The translations under genes were made by a program, and so were the position numbers. A stretch of DNA of 64,000 bases from Pararhizobium arenae (lineage in GTDB: Bacteria > Pseudomonadota > Alphaproteobacteria > Rhizobiales > Rhizobiaceae), in NCBI RefSeq assembly GCF_001931685.1, contig NZ_MOOY01000001.1:434001-498000 (forward strand), read 5' to 3'. Of the stretch, positions 18,355-28,087 are shown one piece after another. The notes under the pieces are model-generated. The model had not been told where the DNA came from. It ran no database searches and saw only the letters and a program-made list of their open reading frames with translations. Position 1 is the first letter of the stretch, and each line of letters begins with the position of its first letter.

Positions 18355-19407
18355 TCAGCCGCCGGTGACGCTCATGTGGCGGGCGACGGCCGGGCGCTTG
18401 CTGGTTCGGTCGATGATGAAATCGTGACCCTTGGGCTTGCGGGTGATGGCTTCGTCGATCACGCTCGAGAGGTAGGCATCGTCATCGCTGGCGCGCAGCG
18501 CCGTGCGCAGATCGGCGGCATCGTTTTGTCCCAGGCACATATAAAGCGTACCGGTGCAGGTCAGGCGAACGCGATTGCAGCTTTCGCAGAAATTATGAGT
18601 CATCGGCGTGATCAGGCCGAGGCGGCCGCCGGTTTCCGCGACGGTAAGGTAGCGGGCAGGGCCGCCGGTGCGGTAGGGGTTTTCGCTCAGCGTGAATTGC
18701 TGGGCCAGGCGATCCCGCATCTCTGAAAGCGGCAGATAGTGGTCCGTGCGATCCTCATCGATCTCGCCCATCGGCATGGTTTCGATCAGTGTCAGATCCA
18801 TACCGCGACCATGCGCCCAGCGCAGCATGTCGGGAATTTCGAGGTCGTTGAGACCCTTGAGCGCCACGGCATTGATCTTGACGTGGATGCCAGCGGCCTG
18901 TGCCGCGTCGATCCCCTCCAGCACCTTCGACAATTCGCCCCAGCGGGTGATGCGGAGGAACTTGTCGGGATCGAGCGTGTCCAGAGAGACATTGATCCGG
19001 CGCACGCCGCAGTCCGCAAGCTCCGCCGCAAAACGCGAAAGTTGCGAGCCATTGGTCGTCAATGTCAGTTCATCGAGTTCGCCGGCATGAACCAGTTCGC
19101 CAAGCGAGCGCACAAGTAACATCACGTTCTTGCGCACCAGCGGCTCGCCACCGGTCAGCCTCAGCTTACGAACGCCCTTGGCAATGAAGGCGCGACAGAG
19201 ACGGTCGAGCTCTTCCAGCGTCAGCAGATCCTTCTTCGGCAGAAACGTCATGTTTTCCGCCATGCAGTAGGTGCAGCGGAAATCGCAGCGATCGGTGACG
19301 GAAACACGCAGATAGGTGACCGCCCGACCGAAGGGGTCGATCATCGATGGCTGGGCATTGCCAAGTTGCGTTGCGCGTGATCTGTCGAATGTAACGGTGT
19401 TCACCAA
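18355..19407 (-). CDS. moaA: GTP 3',8-cyclase MoaA
   Basis: A 350-residue radical SAM enzyme that with MoaC converts GTP to cyclic pyranopterin monophosphate, the first step of molybdenum cofactor synthesis. The N-terminal cluster motif is Cys41-x3-Cys45-x2-Cys48. The C-terminal cluster has C-x2-C followed by a third Cys 13-14 residues on ([19 protein letters not shown]). The protein ends in the conserved diglycine tail required for catalysis. It is not next to other moa genes but is about 9 kb from mobAB. Confidence 0.95.
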   Translation of the reverse strand: MVNTVTFDRSRATQLGNAQPSMIDPFGRAVTYLRVSVTDRCDFRCTYCMAENMTFLPKKDLLTLEELDRLCRAFIAKGVRKLRLTGGEPLVRKNVMLLVRSLGELVHAGELDELTLTTNGSQLSRFAAELADCGVRRINVSLDTLDPDKFLRITRWGELSKVLEGIDAAQAAGIHVKINAVALKGLNDLEIPDMLRWAHGRGMDLTLIETMPMGEIDEDRTDHYLPLSEMRDRLAQQFTLSENPYRTGGPARYLTVAETGGRLGLITPMTHNFCESCNRVRLTCTGTLYMCLGQNDAADLRTALRASDDDAYLSSVIDEAITRKPKGHDFIIDRTSKRPAVARHMSVTGG

Positions 19408-19714
19408 TTACTCCTTTGCCGACAATGTTGGTTCCCATCTCGGCGGCGTCAAGGCGGTGGCGTCAGAATCCGTCCGGTCGGATCCGTACGCGCTCAACGC
19501 AGTTGCCGAGATATGCTTACGCGAAAGCAACAAACTCAGCGGTTTGTCATAGGATATCGTTTTCTTCCCGGCAATATCGGGAAATTTGAAAGTGTGTATC
19601 GAACCTTCGTGGCTTTTTTGCCCGCTGGCGTCGCCCTCAAAATCCGCCTATTTGCTTTCTGTCTGCCAAGGGCGGGATTCGCGTTGGATGCAGGCGGGCG
19701 ATCAGGAGGCTGCG
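19408..19714. other. Intergenic region between moaA and the DUF971 gene
   Basis: About 307 bp between divergent starts. It must hold both promoters. No gene, hairpin or riboswitch-like structure stands out. The open frame upstream of 19715 is in frame with the DUF971 gene but shows no conserved character. Confidence 0.45.
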
Positions 19715-20089
19715 ATGAGCGAGATATGGCCAACCGAACTGCGGGTTTCCAAGGATCGGCATCGGTTGACAGTGACGTTCAACGACGGTGCGTCCTTCGA
19801 CCTTTCCGCCGAGATGCTGCGCGTTCTTTCCCCTTCGGCGGAAGTTCAAGGGCATGGGCAGGGGCAGGGCGTAACGGTTCCCGGCAAACGCAATGTGGCG
19901 ATCCTCAGCATGACGCCGACCGGAAACTATGCCGTTCGCATCGGTTTCGACGATATGCACGACACCGGCATTTTCACCTGGAGCTATCTGCGCGAACTCG
20001 GCGAAAAAGGTGAAGAGCTCTTCGGCGAATACGAAAAGGCGCTTGCGGAAAAAGGAATGACCCGTGACAAGGCAGAGCGTCCGCGCTGA
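19715..20089 (+). CDS. DUF971 / GBBH-like N-terminal domain protein
   Basis: A 124-residue single-domain protein of the DUF971 family, related to the N-terminal domain of gamma-butyrobetaine hydroxylase. It reads WPTELRVSKDRHRLTVTF at the start, and DMHDTGIFTWSYLRELG near the end. Bacterial members have been linked to Fe-S or molybdoenzyme maturation by gene context, but no function is proven here. ATG at 19715 has AGGAGG 7 bp upstream, which decides the start. Confidence 0.85.
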   Translation: MSEIWPTELRVSKDRHRLTVTFNDGASFDLSAEMLRVLSPSAEVQGHGQGQGVTVPGKRNVAILSMTPTGNYAVRIGFDDMHDTGIFTWSYLRELGEKGEELFGEYEKALAEKGMTRDKAERPR

Positions 20090-20161
20090 GGGATTTTGCA
20101 GGTGCCATGTCCGGGCGCGTCATCAGCCTGTCATCTTGCGCGGCCAAACAGCGGAAACAAC

Positions 20162-20797
20162 ATGGAGAACAGGCGGGGGGACGGAAGCGTGACGATCATT
20201 CGCAGCGTCGAGGAACTGAATGCACTCTATGGAGAGACCAGCGAAGCCTCTGTCGTCAAGGTGACGAAAACGCTGACACGCGACTATGCGCGGATGATCG
20301 AAGCGTCTCCCTTCTGTGCGCTGGCGACCGTAGGTCCCGAGGGGCTAGACTGTTCGCCGCGCGGTGACGACGAGCGTGTGGTCAGGATCGCGGACGACCG
20401 GACGGTCCTGATGCCCGATTGGCGCGGTAACAACCGTGTCGATTCGCTCGCCAACATCGTCCGCGATCCGCGCGTGGCGTTGCTCTTTCTCGTACCGGGT
20501 TCAAACACCGCGATGCGCATCAACGGAACGGCCGTCGTTAGCGCTGATCCGGCGCTGCTCAAGGCGTTCGAGGTCGATGGAAAACACCCGCGAACAGTGA
20601 TCATCGTGACAATCGGCGAAGTGTATTTCCAGTGTGCCCGGGCCTTGATCCGCTCGCAACTCTGGAACTCCGACCGATTTGTCGATCCCAAAACGCTGCC
20701 CACCCCCGGCGATCTGCTGAAGGCGGCGAAAGCGGATTTCGACAGCGCGACCTATGACCGCGAATGGCCGGAGCGGGCCGCAAAGACGATGTGGTAG
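20162..20797 (+). CDS. FMN-dependent PPOX-type flavoprotein (pyridoxamine 5'-phosphate oxidase-like)
   Basis: A 211-residue protein with a split-barrel flavin-binding fold. Recognisable segments are MIEASPFCALATVGPEGLDCSPRGD, DWRGNNRVDSLANIVRDPRVALLFLVPG and FQCARALIRSQLW. This matches the MSMEG_1061-type subfamily of FMN-dependent oxidases of unknown substrate. A GTG at 20189 with an upstream GGA-rich site would start the protein at TIIRSVEEL, and is a reasonable alternative start. It follows the DUF971 gene by 72 bp on the same strand. Confidence 0.85.
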   Translation: MENRRGDGSVTIIRSVEELNALYGETSEASVVKVTKTLTRDYARMIEASPFCALATVGPEGLDCSPRGDDERVVRIADDRTVLMPDWRGNNRVDSLANIVRDPRVALLFLVPGSNTAMRINGTAVVSADPALLKAFEVDGKHPRTVIIVTIGEVYFQCARALIRSQLWNSDRFVDPKTLPTPGDLLKAAKADFDSATYDREWPERAAKTMW

Positions 20798-20868
20798 AGC
20801 GCTTATTGGCTCAGTGAAGACCGGTCGTTCCCACGGGAGGCGAGGCACTCTCCTTGCGTGCCCGAAGA

Positions 20869-21510
20869 TCAGTCGCGAACGATGACCTTGGTGCCGATCA
20901 TGACATTGGCATAGAGGTGCTCCACATCCTCGTTTGCCATGCGAATACAGCCGGACGACATGGCCTTGCCAATCGACGATGGCTGATTTGTGCCGTGGAT
21001 GCGGTAGATGGTCGAGCCAAGATACATGGCACGGGCGCCGAGTGGATTTTTGATACCGCCCTTCATCGAAACCGGGAGGTAATGCCCCTTCCTGGCTTCG
21101 CGTGCGCGCATCGCTGCGGGCGGGGTCCAGGTGGGCCATTTGGCTTTTCTCGTGACGGCGTTGGTGCCTGTCCAGATGAAGCCCTTGCGACCGACGCTGA
21201 CGCCATATTTCATCGCGACGCCTTTTGCGACGATGTGATAGAGGCGGCGCTCCGAGTTGTCGACGATGATGGTGCCGATGGCGGCATCTTCGACGAAAGA
21301 CACCAGTTCGCGCGGGATGGGGGAAGTGCTGACGCTCTTGCCGGTAGCCTTCGGCTTGTTTTCAGAGAGCGCCTTCAGCCAGCCCGTCTTGACCGCGCTC
21401 GCCTGAAGGGAAGCGACTTCATACGCGCCGCTCTGGCTGGGGCTTGCGGCGAAAGCGCCGGTGGCAAAGAGTGTTGCGGCGGCGATCAGCGTGGTTGCGA
21501 GGGTCTTCAC
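20869..21510 (-). CDS. L,D-transpeptidase (YkuD domain), secreted
   Basis: A 213-residue periplasmic enzyme that makes 3-3 peptidoglycan cross-links or links proteins to the wall. The signal peptide ends near FAAS (residue 22-23). The YkuD domain shows VDNSERRLYHIV at its start and the catalytic motif HGT...SSGCIRM, with the nucleophilic Cys in SSGC. The length is normal for a single-domain rhizobial LDT. The gene stands alone. A CTCCC/GGGAG hairpin lies in the leader region (21523-21537). Confidence 0.9.
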   Translation of the reverse strand: MKTLATTLIAAATLFATGAFAASPSQSGAYEVASLQASAVKTGWLKALSENKPKATGKSVSTSPIPRELVSFVEDAAIGTIIVDNSERRLYHIVAKGVAMKYGVSVGRKGFIWTGTNAVTRKAKWPTWTPPAAMRAREARKGHYLPVSMKGGIKNPLGARAMYLGSTIYRIHGTNQPSSIGKAMSSGCIRMANEDVEHLYANVMIGTKVIVRD

Positions 21511-21681
21511 TTCCCGTATCTCCCGTTATGGGAGCGTGCCGGTTCATTCCGTCGCTCCCTGTTGTGGAGCCTTTCTAGCGTGTGTCGTAGCGAACGGCTG
21601 TTTCCAACGGAACGCGCTGAATGACGATGGGCTCTTCCGTTTCCAGAGAGCCCATGGATAGACCTTGCGGGAAGAGCGGGT

Positions 21682-22746
21682 TTACTTGCGGTAGATCAGC
21701 CAGCTTTTTCCGGCATCCTTCTTCATGCCATCCTCGAACATGATGCTGCGGTTGCGGCCGCTGTTCTTGGCGCAGTAAAGCGCGACGTCGGATTTGTTGT
21801 AGAGATCGATTGGATCTTCCGCGGCAGAAGCCTGGCACACGCCAATCGAGAGCGTGATCGGGCCGTAGTTGGCGCCGGTCTTCGAGTTCTTGAAGGGTGT
21901 CGTGGAAAGGGCGACGCGGATGCGCTCAGCGACCTGGAGGCTCTCTTCGGCACTGCTGTCGGGCAGGATGATGGCGAACTCTTCACCGCCGGTGCGTGCC
22001 ACGAAGGCGTCCCGGCGAAGGTTGGCGCGGATGACGGTGCCCACCGTTGCAAGGATCTTGTCGCCGACCGGATGGCCGAAGCTGTCGTTGATCTTCTTGA
22101 AATGGTCGATATCGGCGATCAGCAGGCCGGTGAACCCATGGGCTTCGGTGTTGTAGATCGCGGCAAGCTTTTCGTCGAAGGCCCGGCGGTTGGCAAGACG
22201 CGTCAGCGAATCCGTGTTGGCGATGCGCTTGTACTCGTCAAGCTCCTGCCGGATAACCTCCATCTCGAAGGATTTCATCGAGACGTTTTCGACGCGTTCC
22301 TTGCCCTGGCTCATCGTATCGACAGTGGCTTCGGAAAGAATGCTGACGGCCTGGCGTAGCAGGTCCGCACTGGTGTTGCTCTTGCTCGAAATATTCCGGT
22401 ACGTTTCGTCCAGCACGCGATTGTAGTTCTCAAGTGCGAACTGCTCCTCGCGCAGCAGCGTCAGGAGATCGGTCAGATCGCGCGACATCTGGTTGTGGAC
22501 GCGATCAATACCGGCTGGGTGAAGGTGGCTGAAATAGCGGGCGCCGATCTCGTCCAGTTCTTCCTGGGTGGCGCGGCTGCCAAGAGCCGCCAGTTCCTTC
22601 GTGAGTTTGGGATTGGAGCCGATATAGGCTTCGTAATAAAGCTCATAGTTCCGGGGGATCGGTGAAACGCCCATGATCCGCATCGCGTAGGTGACCTGCG
22701 CTGCGATGTCCGGCATCTGGATCTTGCCCGCGGTTGCCGCTTGCAT
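21682..22746 (-). CDS. Diguanylate cyclase (GGDEF family)
   Basis: A 354-residue cytoplasmic protein. The N-terminal half (1-170) is helical with no recognised sensor domain. The GGDEF domain begins with DSLTRLANRRAFDEKL and has the active-site signature GGEEF at residues 253-257, so cyclic-di-GMP synthesis is expected. The inhibitory RxxD site expected five residues upstream is altered (Arg244-Arg-Asp-Ala), so feedback inhibition may be lost. A GAAGGAG-type site (AAGGAGTTGCC) precedes the start. Confidence 0.9.
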   Translation of the reverse strand: MQAATAGKIQMPDIAAQVTYAMRIMGVSPIPRNYELYYEAYIGSNPKLTKELAALGSRATQEELDEIGARYFSHLHPAGIDRVHNQMSRDLTDLLTLLREEQFALENYNRVLDETYRNISSKSNTSADLLRQAVSILSEATVDTMSQGKERVENVSMKSFEMEVIRQELDEYKRIANTDSLTRLANRRAFDEKLAAIYNTEAHGFTGLLIADIDHFKKINDSFGHPVGDKILATVGTVIRANLRRDAFVARTGGEEFAIILPDSSAEESLQVAERIRVALSTTPFKNSKTGANYGPITLSIGVCQASAAEDPIDLYNKSDVALYCAKNSGRNRSIMFEDGMKKDAGKSWLIYRK

Positions 22747-22852
22747 CTGGCAACTCCTTCAGTGCTGTTGGTTCTATCCTCAGTTCTAGGGGTAAAAGAT
22801 TTTGGAAGCCTTAACGTTTGCTGACGCACGCACGTAGGAATTGAGAAAAATG

Positions 22853-22885
22853 CAACAAAAAGAGCCGGGTGCGATGCGCCCCGGC
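22853..22885 (-). terminator. Intrinsic terminator after fumC
   Basis: A GC-rich hairpin (GCCGGG at 22864-22869 with CCCGGC at 22880-22885, extended by inner GCG/CGC pairing) is followed on the minus strand by TCTTTTTG. It lies about 30 bp past the fumC stop. Confidence 0.75.
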
Positions 22886-22913
22886 CCCCTTGCGTTAAGG
22901 TTGTCGCGACAGA

Positions 22914-24305
22914 TCAGGACGGGCTGATCATCGTTTCCGGGCGAACGACTTCGTCGAACTCGGCATCGGTCACATAGCCGCCACCGACAGCCTCTTCGCG
23001 CAGCGTCGTGCCGTTCTTGTGGGCGGTCTTGGCGATCTTGGCTGCGTTGTCGTAACCGATCTTCGGCGCGAGAGCCGTGACCAGCATCAGCGAGCGGTCG
23101 AGAGCGGCCTTGATGTTGTCTTCGCGCGCCTCGATGCCGACGACGCAATTGTCGGTGAAGGAAACGGCTGCATCGGCCAGCAACTGCACGGACTGCAGGA
23201 AGTTGTAGGCCATCAGCGGGTTGTAGACGTTGAGTTCGAAATGGCCCTGGCTGCCGGCGAAGGTGAGCGACGCATTGTTGCCGAACACCTGGACGCAGAC
23301 CTGGGTGAGGGCTTCGCACTGGGTCGGGTTGACCTTGCCCGGCATGATCGATGAGCCCGGTTCGTTTTCGGGCAGAGACAGCTCGCCGAGACCGGAGCGT
23401 GGGCCGGAGCCGAGCAGACGGATGTCGTTGGCGATCTTGAAGAGCGCGGCAGCGGCCGAGTTGATGGCGCCGTGGGAGAAGACCATCGAATCGTGAGCGG
23501 CAAGCGCTTCAAACTTGTTCGGTGCGGTCTTGAAGTCCATGCCGGTTATATCGGCAATTTCTTCCGCAACCTTTTCGGCAAAGCCGATCGGGGCGTTGAG
23601 GCCCGTGCCGACGGCCGTGCCGCCCTGGGCGAGTTCACAAAGGCCTGGAAGCGTCATCTCAATGCGCTTGATCGAGGAAGCCACCTGAGCGGCGTAACCG
23701 GAAAATTCCTGGCCGAGCGTCAGCGGCGTCGCGTCCTGCGTGTGTGTGCGGCCGATCTTGATGATGTGGTCGAAGGCCTTGACCTTGGCTTCCAGCGCCG
23801 CGTGCAGGTGCTTCAGAGCCGGCAGCAGATCATGGACGACGCGCTCGGCGCAGGCGATGTGCATGGCGGTCGGATAGGTGTCGTTGGAGGACTGGCTCAT
23901 GTTGACGTGGTCATTCGGGTGCACAGGCTTCTTGGAGCCCATCACGCCGCCCATCAGCTCGATGGCGCGGTTGGAGATCACTTCGTTGGCGTTCATGTTC
24001 GACTGGGTGCCGGAGCCGGTCTGCCACACGACGAGCGGGAAATGATCGTTGAGCTTGCCGTCGATGACTTCTTGAGCCGCAGAAACGATGGCTTCGCCGA
24101 TCTTGGGGTCGAGACGCCCGAGAGCGACATTGGCGCGGGCTGCGGCCTGCTTGACGATGCCAAGGGCGCGGACGATCGAAAGCGGCTGTTTTTCCCAACC
24201 GATCTTGAAGTTGCCGAGCGAACGTTGCGCCTGGGCGCCCCAATAGCGGTCGCTGGCCACTTCAATCGGGCCGAAGGTATCTGTTTCGGTGCGCGTCGAT
24301 GTCAT
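22914..24305 (-). CDS. fumC: Fumarate hydratase class II
   Basis: A 463-residue, oxygen-stable fumarase of the TCA cycle that interconverts fumarate and malate. The superfamily signature [11 protein letters not shown] is present, as are [11 protein letters not shown] and [17 protein letters not shown]. The length is exactly typical for FumC. ATG at 24305 is preferred over 24326 because of an AGGG site 7 bp upstream and the conserved TDTFGPIEV start. A terminator follows, so it appears monocistronic. Confidence 0.96.
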   Translation of the reverse strand: MTSTRTETDTFGPIEVASDRYWGAQAQRSLGNFKIGWEKQPLSIVRALGIVKQAAARANVALGRLDPKIGEAIVSAAQEVIDGKLNDHFPLVVWQTGSGTQSNMNANEVISNRAIELMGGVMGSKKPVHPNDHVNMSQSSNDTYPTAMHIACAERVVHDLLPALKHLHAALEAKVKAFDHIIKIGRTHTQDATPLTLGQEFSGYAAQVASSIKRIEMTLPGLCELAQGGTAVGTGLNAPIGFAEKVAEEIADITGMDFKTAPNKFEALAAHDSMVFSHGAINSAAAALFKIANDIRLLGSGPRSGLGELSLPENEPGSSIMPGKVNPTQCEALTQVCVQVFGNNASLTFAGSQGHFELNVYNPLMAYNFLQSVQLLADAAVSFTDNCVVGIEAREDNIKAALDRSLMLVTALAPKIGYDNAAKIAKTAHKNGTTLREEAVGGGYVTDAEFDEVVRPETMISPS

Positions 24306-24813
24306 CGTTTTCCCTGCTTTCCTCATGCGGCCGGGCTGATCAGCTGCCGGCCGCGCTGGCCTTGGTGATGGGCTCTCTGTGACCCAGGTGATGGGGGGTT
24401 GTAAAGGGGCTTGGCGCGCTCCCGCAATCCTACAATCGTTTAAATCCCAGGCGACGCGAGTTGGGCTCGCCGGACGCGACTCGGCGCACTCCTTGGCGTT
24501 GCGTTTGCGTCACATTCGCTGGCGGATTTTCACGCACGTTGTTTGGCGACGCGCTGCATGCTTCGCGGTCGTGCACGAGGAGCTGTAAAAATATTACAAG
24601 AATTCAAATTTTTGGCGGCTCCCGGACGTTCTCATTCCATGCAAAAAACTCACGCGAAAGTGAGGTTTCTATTGGGTGCAGCGGAAGGCGCGTTTTCTTT
24701 TCATTCACCATCCTTTCTTATAAGCAATTAAGCACGATTGCGGTGATGCCTTCGTGCATGAGCCGGCCGAAGCTGGCCCCGGGCGGCAATGCTATACAGG
24801 GACGAATATACCT
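24306..24813. other. Long intergenic region between fumC and the large L,D-transpeptidase gene
   Basis: About 508 bp between divergent starts, becoming AT-rich after 24590. It holds a small perfect hairpin (CTCAC-GCGAAA-GTGAG, about 24650-24665) and no open frame with coding character. It must carry both promoters; a small RNA gene cannot be ruled out. Confidence 0.4.
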
Positions 24814-26691
24814 ATGAAATTGATGAAGACCGCAGCGATCGTCACTCTCCTAACCGGGTGTGCGTTTACGTCCTTCGGAGCGTCTCACGCGCAGGCGTAT
24901 ACCCTGATGGATTTGTTCCGTAAAAAGCGGCCGGTGGCGGAAGACGTGCAGCCGCTGCCGGGCGTTCAGTCGCAGCAGCCCTCCCAGAAGCAGGCCTCCA
25001 AGCCAGCGCCCAAGGTAAGCTCCCCGCGCTACTATACCTATAAGGCCGAGCCGTTGCGTCGTATCCAGACGGCGAAGGCGACCGACCCGGTGGTGACAGG
25101 CTCGGTCACATCCGGCGACCTGCCGCCCATGCTGCGTGCAGAGCGTACGGACGCGCGACAGTATCTTGCTGACGTGACGGTCTACGCGCCGGGCGAAGTC
25201 GCAAAGGCGGTCGAAGGCTATTACAGCGCAAACGGGAAGTTCATCTGGACGGATGGTTCAAGCGTCAATGAAAGCGCGAAGGCGGCACTTGCCGTGCTGG
25301 CCGATGCCGCTACCGTTGGCCTCGACCCGCGTGACTATGCCGTGCAACTGCCGCCGGACGCGTTCGATAGCGCGGACCCGGCAGCCCGCGAAAAGGCGAT
25401 GGTCGATTTCGAGGTGCGCATGACGTCGGCGGCGCTCACCTATATCCAGGATACAGTGCGTGGCCGGATCGATCCCAACAAGATTTCCGGCTATCACGAC
25501 TTCAAGCGCAAGACGGTCAATCTTGCCGGCAAGCTCAAGGTCATCGCCAGCAGCCACGATGTCGCGGCTTTCCTGAAGTCGCAGACACCGGCCAGCGCGG
25601 AGTTCGTGGCGCTGCAGAACGAGCTTGCGGCGCTTGAGGCGAAGGACGACGAGCAGCCGCGGATCGAGATCGCGCCCGGAACGCTGCTGAAACCCGGTAT
25701 CAGCAACCCGGAACTGGCCAATGTGGTTGCCGCCATCCGCCAGAAGGGCTCGGACGCGCTGAAGACGGAACATGCGGCGACACTTTCTGCCTATCAGGGT
25801 ACGCCGGACTATACGCCGGAGCTTGTCGCTCTGGTCGAGGGCTTCCAGAAAGAAAATGGCCTGAAGCCGGATGGCATCGTCGGCAAGGCATCAATCCGTA
25901 TCCTCGTTGGCGGCGATACGACGGCGAACCGCATTCACAAGGTTAAGGTTGCCATGGAGCAGGCGCGCTGGCTGCCGGCCGATCTCGGCAGCCGCTACGT
26001 CTTCATCAACCAGCCTGCCTTCATGGTTTACTACCATGACGAGGGCAAGGAGCAGTTCTCGATGCGGGTCGTGGTTGGCTCGAAATCGAACCAGACCTAT
26101 TTCTTCCAGGACGAAATCCAGACCGTCGAGTTCAATCCGTACTGGGGCGTGCCGCAGTCGATCATCATCAACGAGATGCTGCCCAAGCTGCGCTCCGATC
26201 CGGGTTATCTCGATCGCCTCGGCTATCAGGTCGAGGTCGGCGGTCAGCCTGTGTCGTCATATAACGTCAACTGGTACGGCTCCACGTCCGGCGTTTCGGT
26301 CCGCCAGCCGCCGAGCAGCGACAATGCTCTGGGCGAGCTGAAGATCCTGTTCCCGAACACCCATGCGATCTACATGCACGACACGCCCTCCAAAAGCTTC
26401 TTTGCCCGCGACCAGCGTGCATTGAGCCATGGTTGCGTGCGTCTGGCCGACCCGCGCCGGATGGCTGCGGCCGTGCTCGGCGTTACCGTCGATGATGTCG
26501 CCAAGCAGATCGCAGGGGGCAAGAACAAGGGCGTTTCGGTGCCGGAGCGTATTCCGGTCTATGTCGCCTACTTCACGGCATGGCCGAACAAGGACGGCAA
26601 AGTCGAATATTTCGACGACGTTTACGAGCGCGATATGTACATGGGCCGCGCCTTCGACGCCACGCACGCTGCACGGGAAGTGCAGGGCTGA
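24814..26691 (+). CDS. Large murein L,D-transpeptidase (YcbB/LdtD-like)
   Basis: A 625-residue exported protein. The signal peptide ends at HAQA (about residue 28). A proline- and glutamine-rich stretch follows, then an N-terminal scaffold domain (about 120-330), a peptidoglycan-binding domain (LVALVEGFQKENGLKPDGIVG) and a YkuD catalytic domain with HDTPSKSFF and the nucleophile motif SHGCVRL. It forms 3-3 cross-links in the cell wall. ATG at 24814 is chosen; upstream codons have no signal-peptide character. A strong terminator follows. Confidence 0.92.
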   Translation: MKLMKTAAIVTLLTGCAFTSFGASHAQAYTLMDLFRKKRPVAEDVQPLPGVQSQQPSQKQASKPAPKVSSPRYYTYKAEPLRRIQTAKATDPVVTGSVTSGDLPPMLRAERTDARQYLADVTVYAPGEVAKAVEGYYSANGKFIWTDGSSVNESAKAALAVLADAATVGLDPRDYAVQLPPDAFDSADPAAREKAMVDFEVRMTSAALTYIQDTVRGRIDPNKISGYHDFKRKTVNLAGKLKVIASSHDVAAFLKSQTPASAEFVALQNELAALEAKDDEQPRIEIAPGTLLKPGISNPELANVVAAIRQKGSDALKTEHAATLSAYQGTPDYTPELVALVEGFQKENGLKPDGIVGKASIRILVGGDTTANRIHKVKVAMEQARWLPADLGSRYVFINQPAFMVYYHDEGKEQFSMRVVVGSKSNQTYFFQDEIQTVEFNPYWGVPQSIIINEMLPKLRSDPGYLDRLGYQVEVGGQPVSSYNVNWYGSTSGVSVRQPPSSDNALGELKILFPNTHAIYMHDTPSKSFFARDQRALSHGCVRLADPRRMAAAVLGVTVDDVAKQIAGGKNKGVSVPERIPVYVAYFTAWPNKDGKVEYFDDVYERDMYMGRAFDATHAAREVQG

Positions 26692-26717
26692 TACAAAAGC
26701 AGAAGCCGACTACGAAC

Positions 26718-26748
26718 AAGGCCGCATCCATCGGGTGCGGCCTTTTTT
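26718..26748 (+). terminator. Intrinsic terminator after the large L,D-transpeptidase gene
   Basis: A 12-bp stem (26718-26729 / 26733-26744, one G-T pair) ends in TTTTTT. It lies 27 bp past the stop codon. Confidence 0.88.
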
Positions 26749-26767
26749 AGTCGTCGCTTCGCCGCCG

Positions 26768-27940
26768 TCAGGCCTGCGCGCCGATCCGGCGGGCGGCGAC
26801 GAGGGAGATGCTGGCGAGCGCAATCACGCCCGCGCCGAAGATATAGGCCGTTTGCGCCAAGCCGATATCACGCGCCAGAAGACCGGCGCCGATGGCGGGA
26901 AGCGCAAACGCAAGGTAGCTCTGGACGAAAAAGGCGGAGAGCAGGCCTGCGCGGTCGTTATTGTGGGCGAGCGGCAACACGATGCGCAGGATCGCCGAAA
27001 AGTTGCCGCCGAACCCGATTCCGACGATCATCGTGCCGGCGAAGAGCAAAACGACCTGCTGGAGGTTTACGCCGACGAGGGTGACCGCGACGCCGATCAA
27101 CAAGGATAAAGTTCCGATCGGTAGGACGCGGATGGCTGGTGCGTTTCTCGAGAGAAGCACCGTCGCGGTGGCGACCAGCATCAGGACGGACACGACCGAG
27201 GCGCCGACCAGCGGCGAGCGAATGCCGGTCGCGGCCATGACCAGCGACGGCATCAACGACAGGTAAAACCCGCCGAGCGCCCAGCCGGCGATGTTGACCG
27301 GGCTGGTGCGTATGACGGCAGATCGCGCGGCGGGAGGGATTGCGATGTGCGGGCGCAGCGACGCGAGAGCGCCGGGGCGACGTTGCGTGGTTTCCGGCAT
27401 CACCAGCAGCAGCAGGATTTCGGCGAGCGTCACAACGAGCAGTGCAACGAAGACGAGATGCGCGGGATCCGGCGCGTAGGTCATCAGCAGGCCCGCCATC
27501 AGCGAGCCTGCGGTCAGACCGATAAACGGCGTAATGCTGTTGAGCATCGGGCCGCGCTGACTGTCAGTATCCAGAATGGTCGCGCCAAGCGTCGGGATGG
27601 CCATGCCCATGGCCAGCCCCTGAACCACGCGGGCAGCAATCAGAAGTCCGCCGCCTTCGGCAAACATGAACAGCAGCATCGCAACGGCGTTGACGGCAAG
27701 CGACGCGAAGATCGCTGGCTTGCGGCCGATATGATCGGATATGGAGCCGAACGTCAGAAGAGCTGCGAGCAGGCTCACGGCGTAAGCGGCGAAGATGATC
27801 GTGACGGTGAGGGAGGAGAGCCCGAAGGTCTCCTGATAGAAATGATAAAGCGGCGTCGGCGCGCTCGAGCAGGCGGAGAACGTCGCAGCCGCGACGATGC
27901 CGAAAACCGTCATGCGGCGGTAGGATGAAGATGTGGGCAT
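26768..27940 (-). CDS. MFS transporter
   Basis: A 390-residue major facilitator with about twelve hydrophobic helices. The loop 2-3 motif reads GSISDHIGRKPAI (the G-x-x-x-D-R/H-x-G-R-K/R signature). It probably exports a small molecule or drug. It is transcribed divergently from a TetR-type repressor gene across 147 bp that contain two inverted repeats, so repressor control is likely. The start codon lies 10 bp from one of these repeats. Confidence 0.88.
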   Translation of the reverse strand: MPTSSSYRRMTVFGIVAAATFSACSSAPTPLYHFYQETFGLSSLTVTIIFAAYAVSLLAALLTFGSISDHIGRKPAIFASLAVNAVAMLLFMFAEGGGLLIAARVVQGLAMGMAIPTLGATILDTDSQRGPMLNSITPFIGLTAGSLMAGLLMTYAPDPAHLVFVALLVVTLAEILLLLVMPETTQRRPGALASLRPHIAIPPAARSAVIRTSPVNIAGWALGGFYLSLMPSLVMAATGIRSPLVGASVVSVLMLVATATVLLSRNAPAIRVLPIGTLSLLIGVAVTLVGVNLQQVVLLFAGTMIVGIGFGGNFSAILRIVLPLAHNNDRAGLLSAFFVQSYLAFALPAIGAGLLARDIGLAQTAYIFGAGVIALASISLVAARRIGAQA

Positions 27941-27949
27941 GGGTGTTCC

Positions 27950-27970
27950 TAACGCTAAAAAATTGCGTTA
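27950..27970. promoter_or_regulatory. Inverted repeat, candidate TetR operator (MFS-proximal)
   Basis: A perfect palindrome with arms TAACGC and GCGTTA and a 9-nt spacer lies just upstream of the MFS start. The same GCGTTA half-site recurs at 28010-28015. Confidence 0.55.
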
Positions 27971-27993
27971 ATGTAGAATAGTCGCAATTTTCC

Positions 27994-28016
27994 TTAATGC
28001 AACAATTTTGCGTTAA
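27994..28016. promoter_or_regulatory. Inverted repeat, candidate TetR operator (regulator-proximal)
   Basis: Arms TTAATGCAA (27994-28002) and TTGCGTTAA (28008-28016) match at eight of nine positions. It shares the GCGTTA half-site with the repeat at 27950-27970 and lies 72 bp before the regulator start. Confidence 0.55.
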
Positions 28017-28087
28017 GCTTGGTGATGTGCAAAAACGAGGTTTCGCCGGTGCGATGATAACCGGCAATGGAGCCGGAGGTGTGACGA

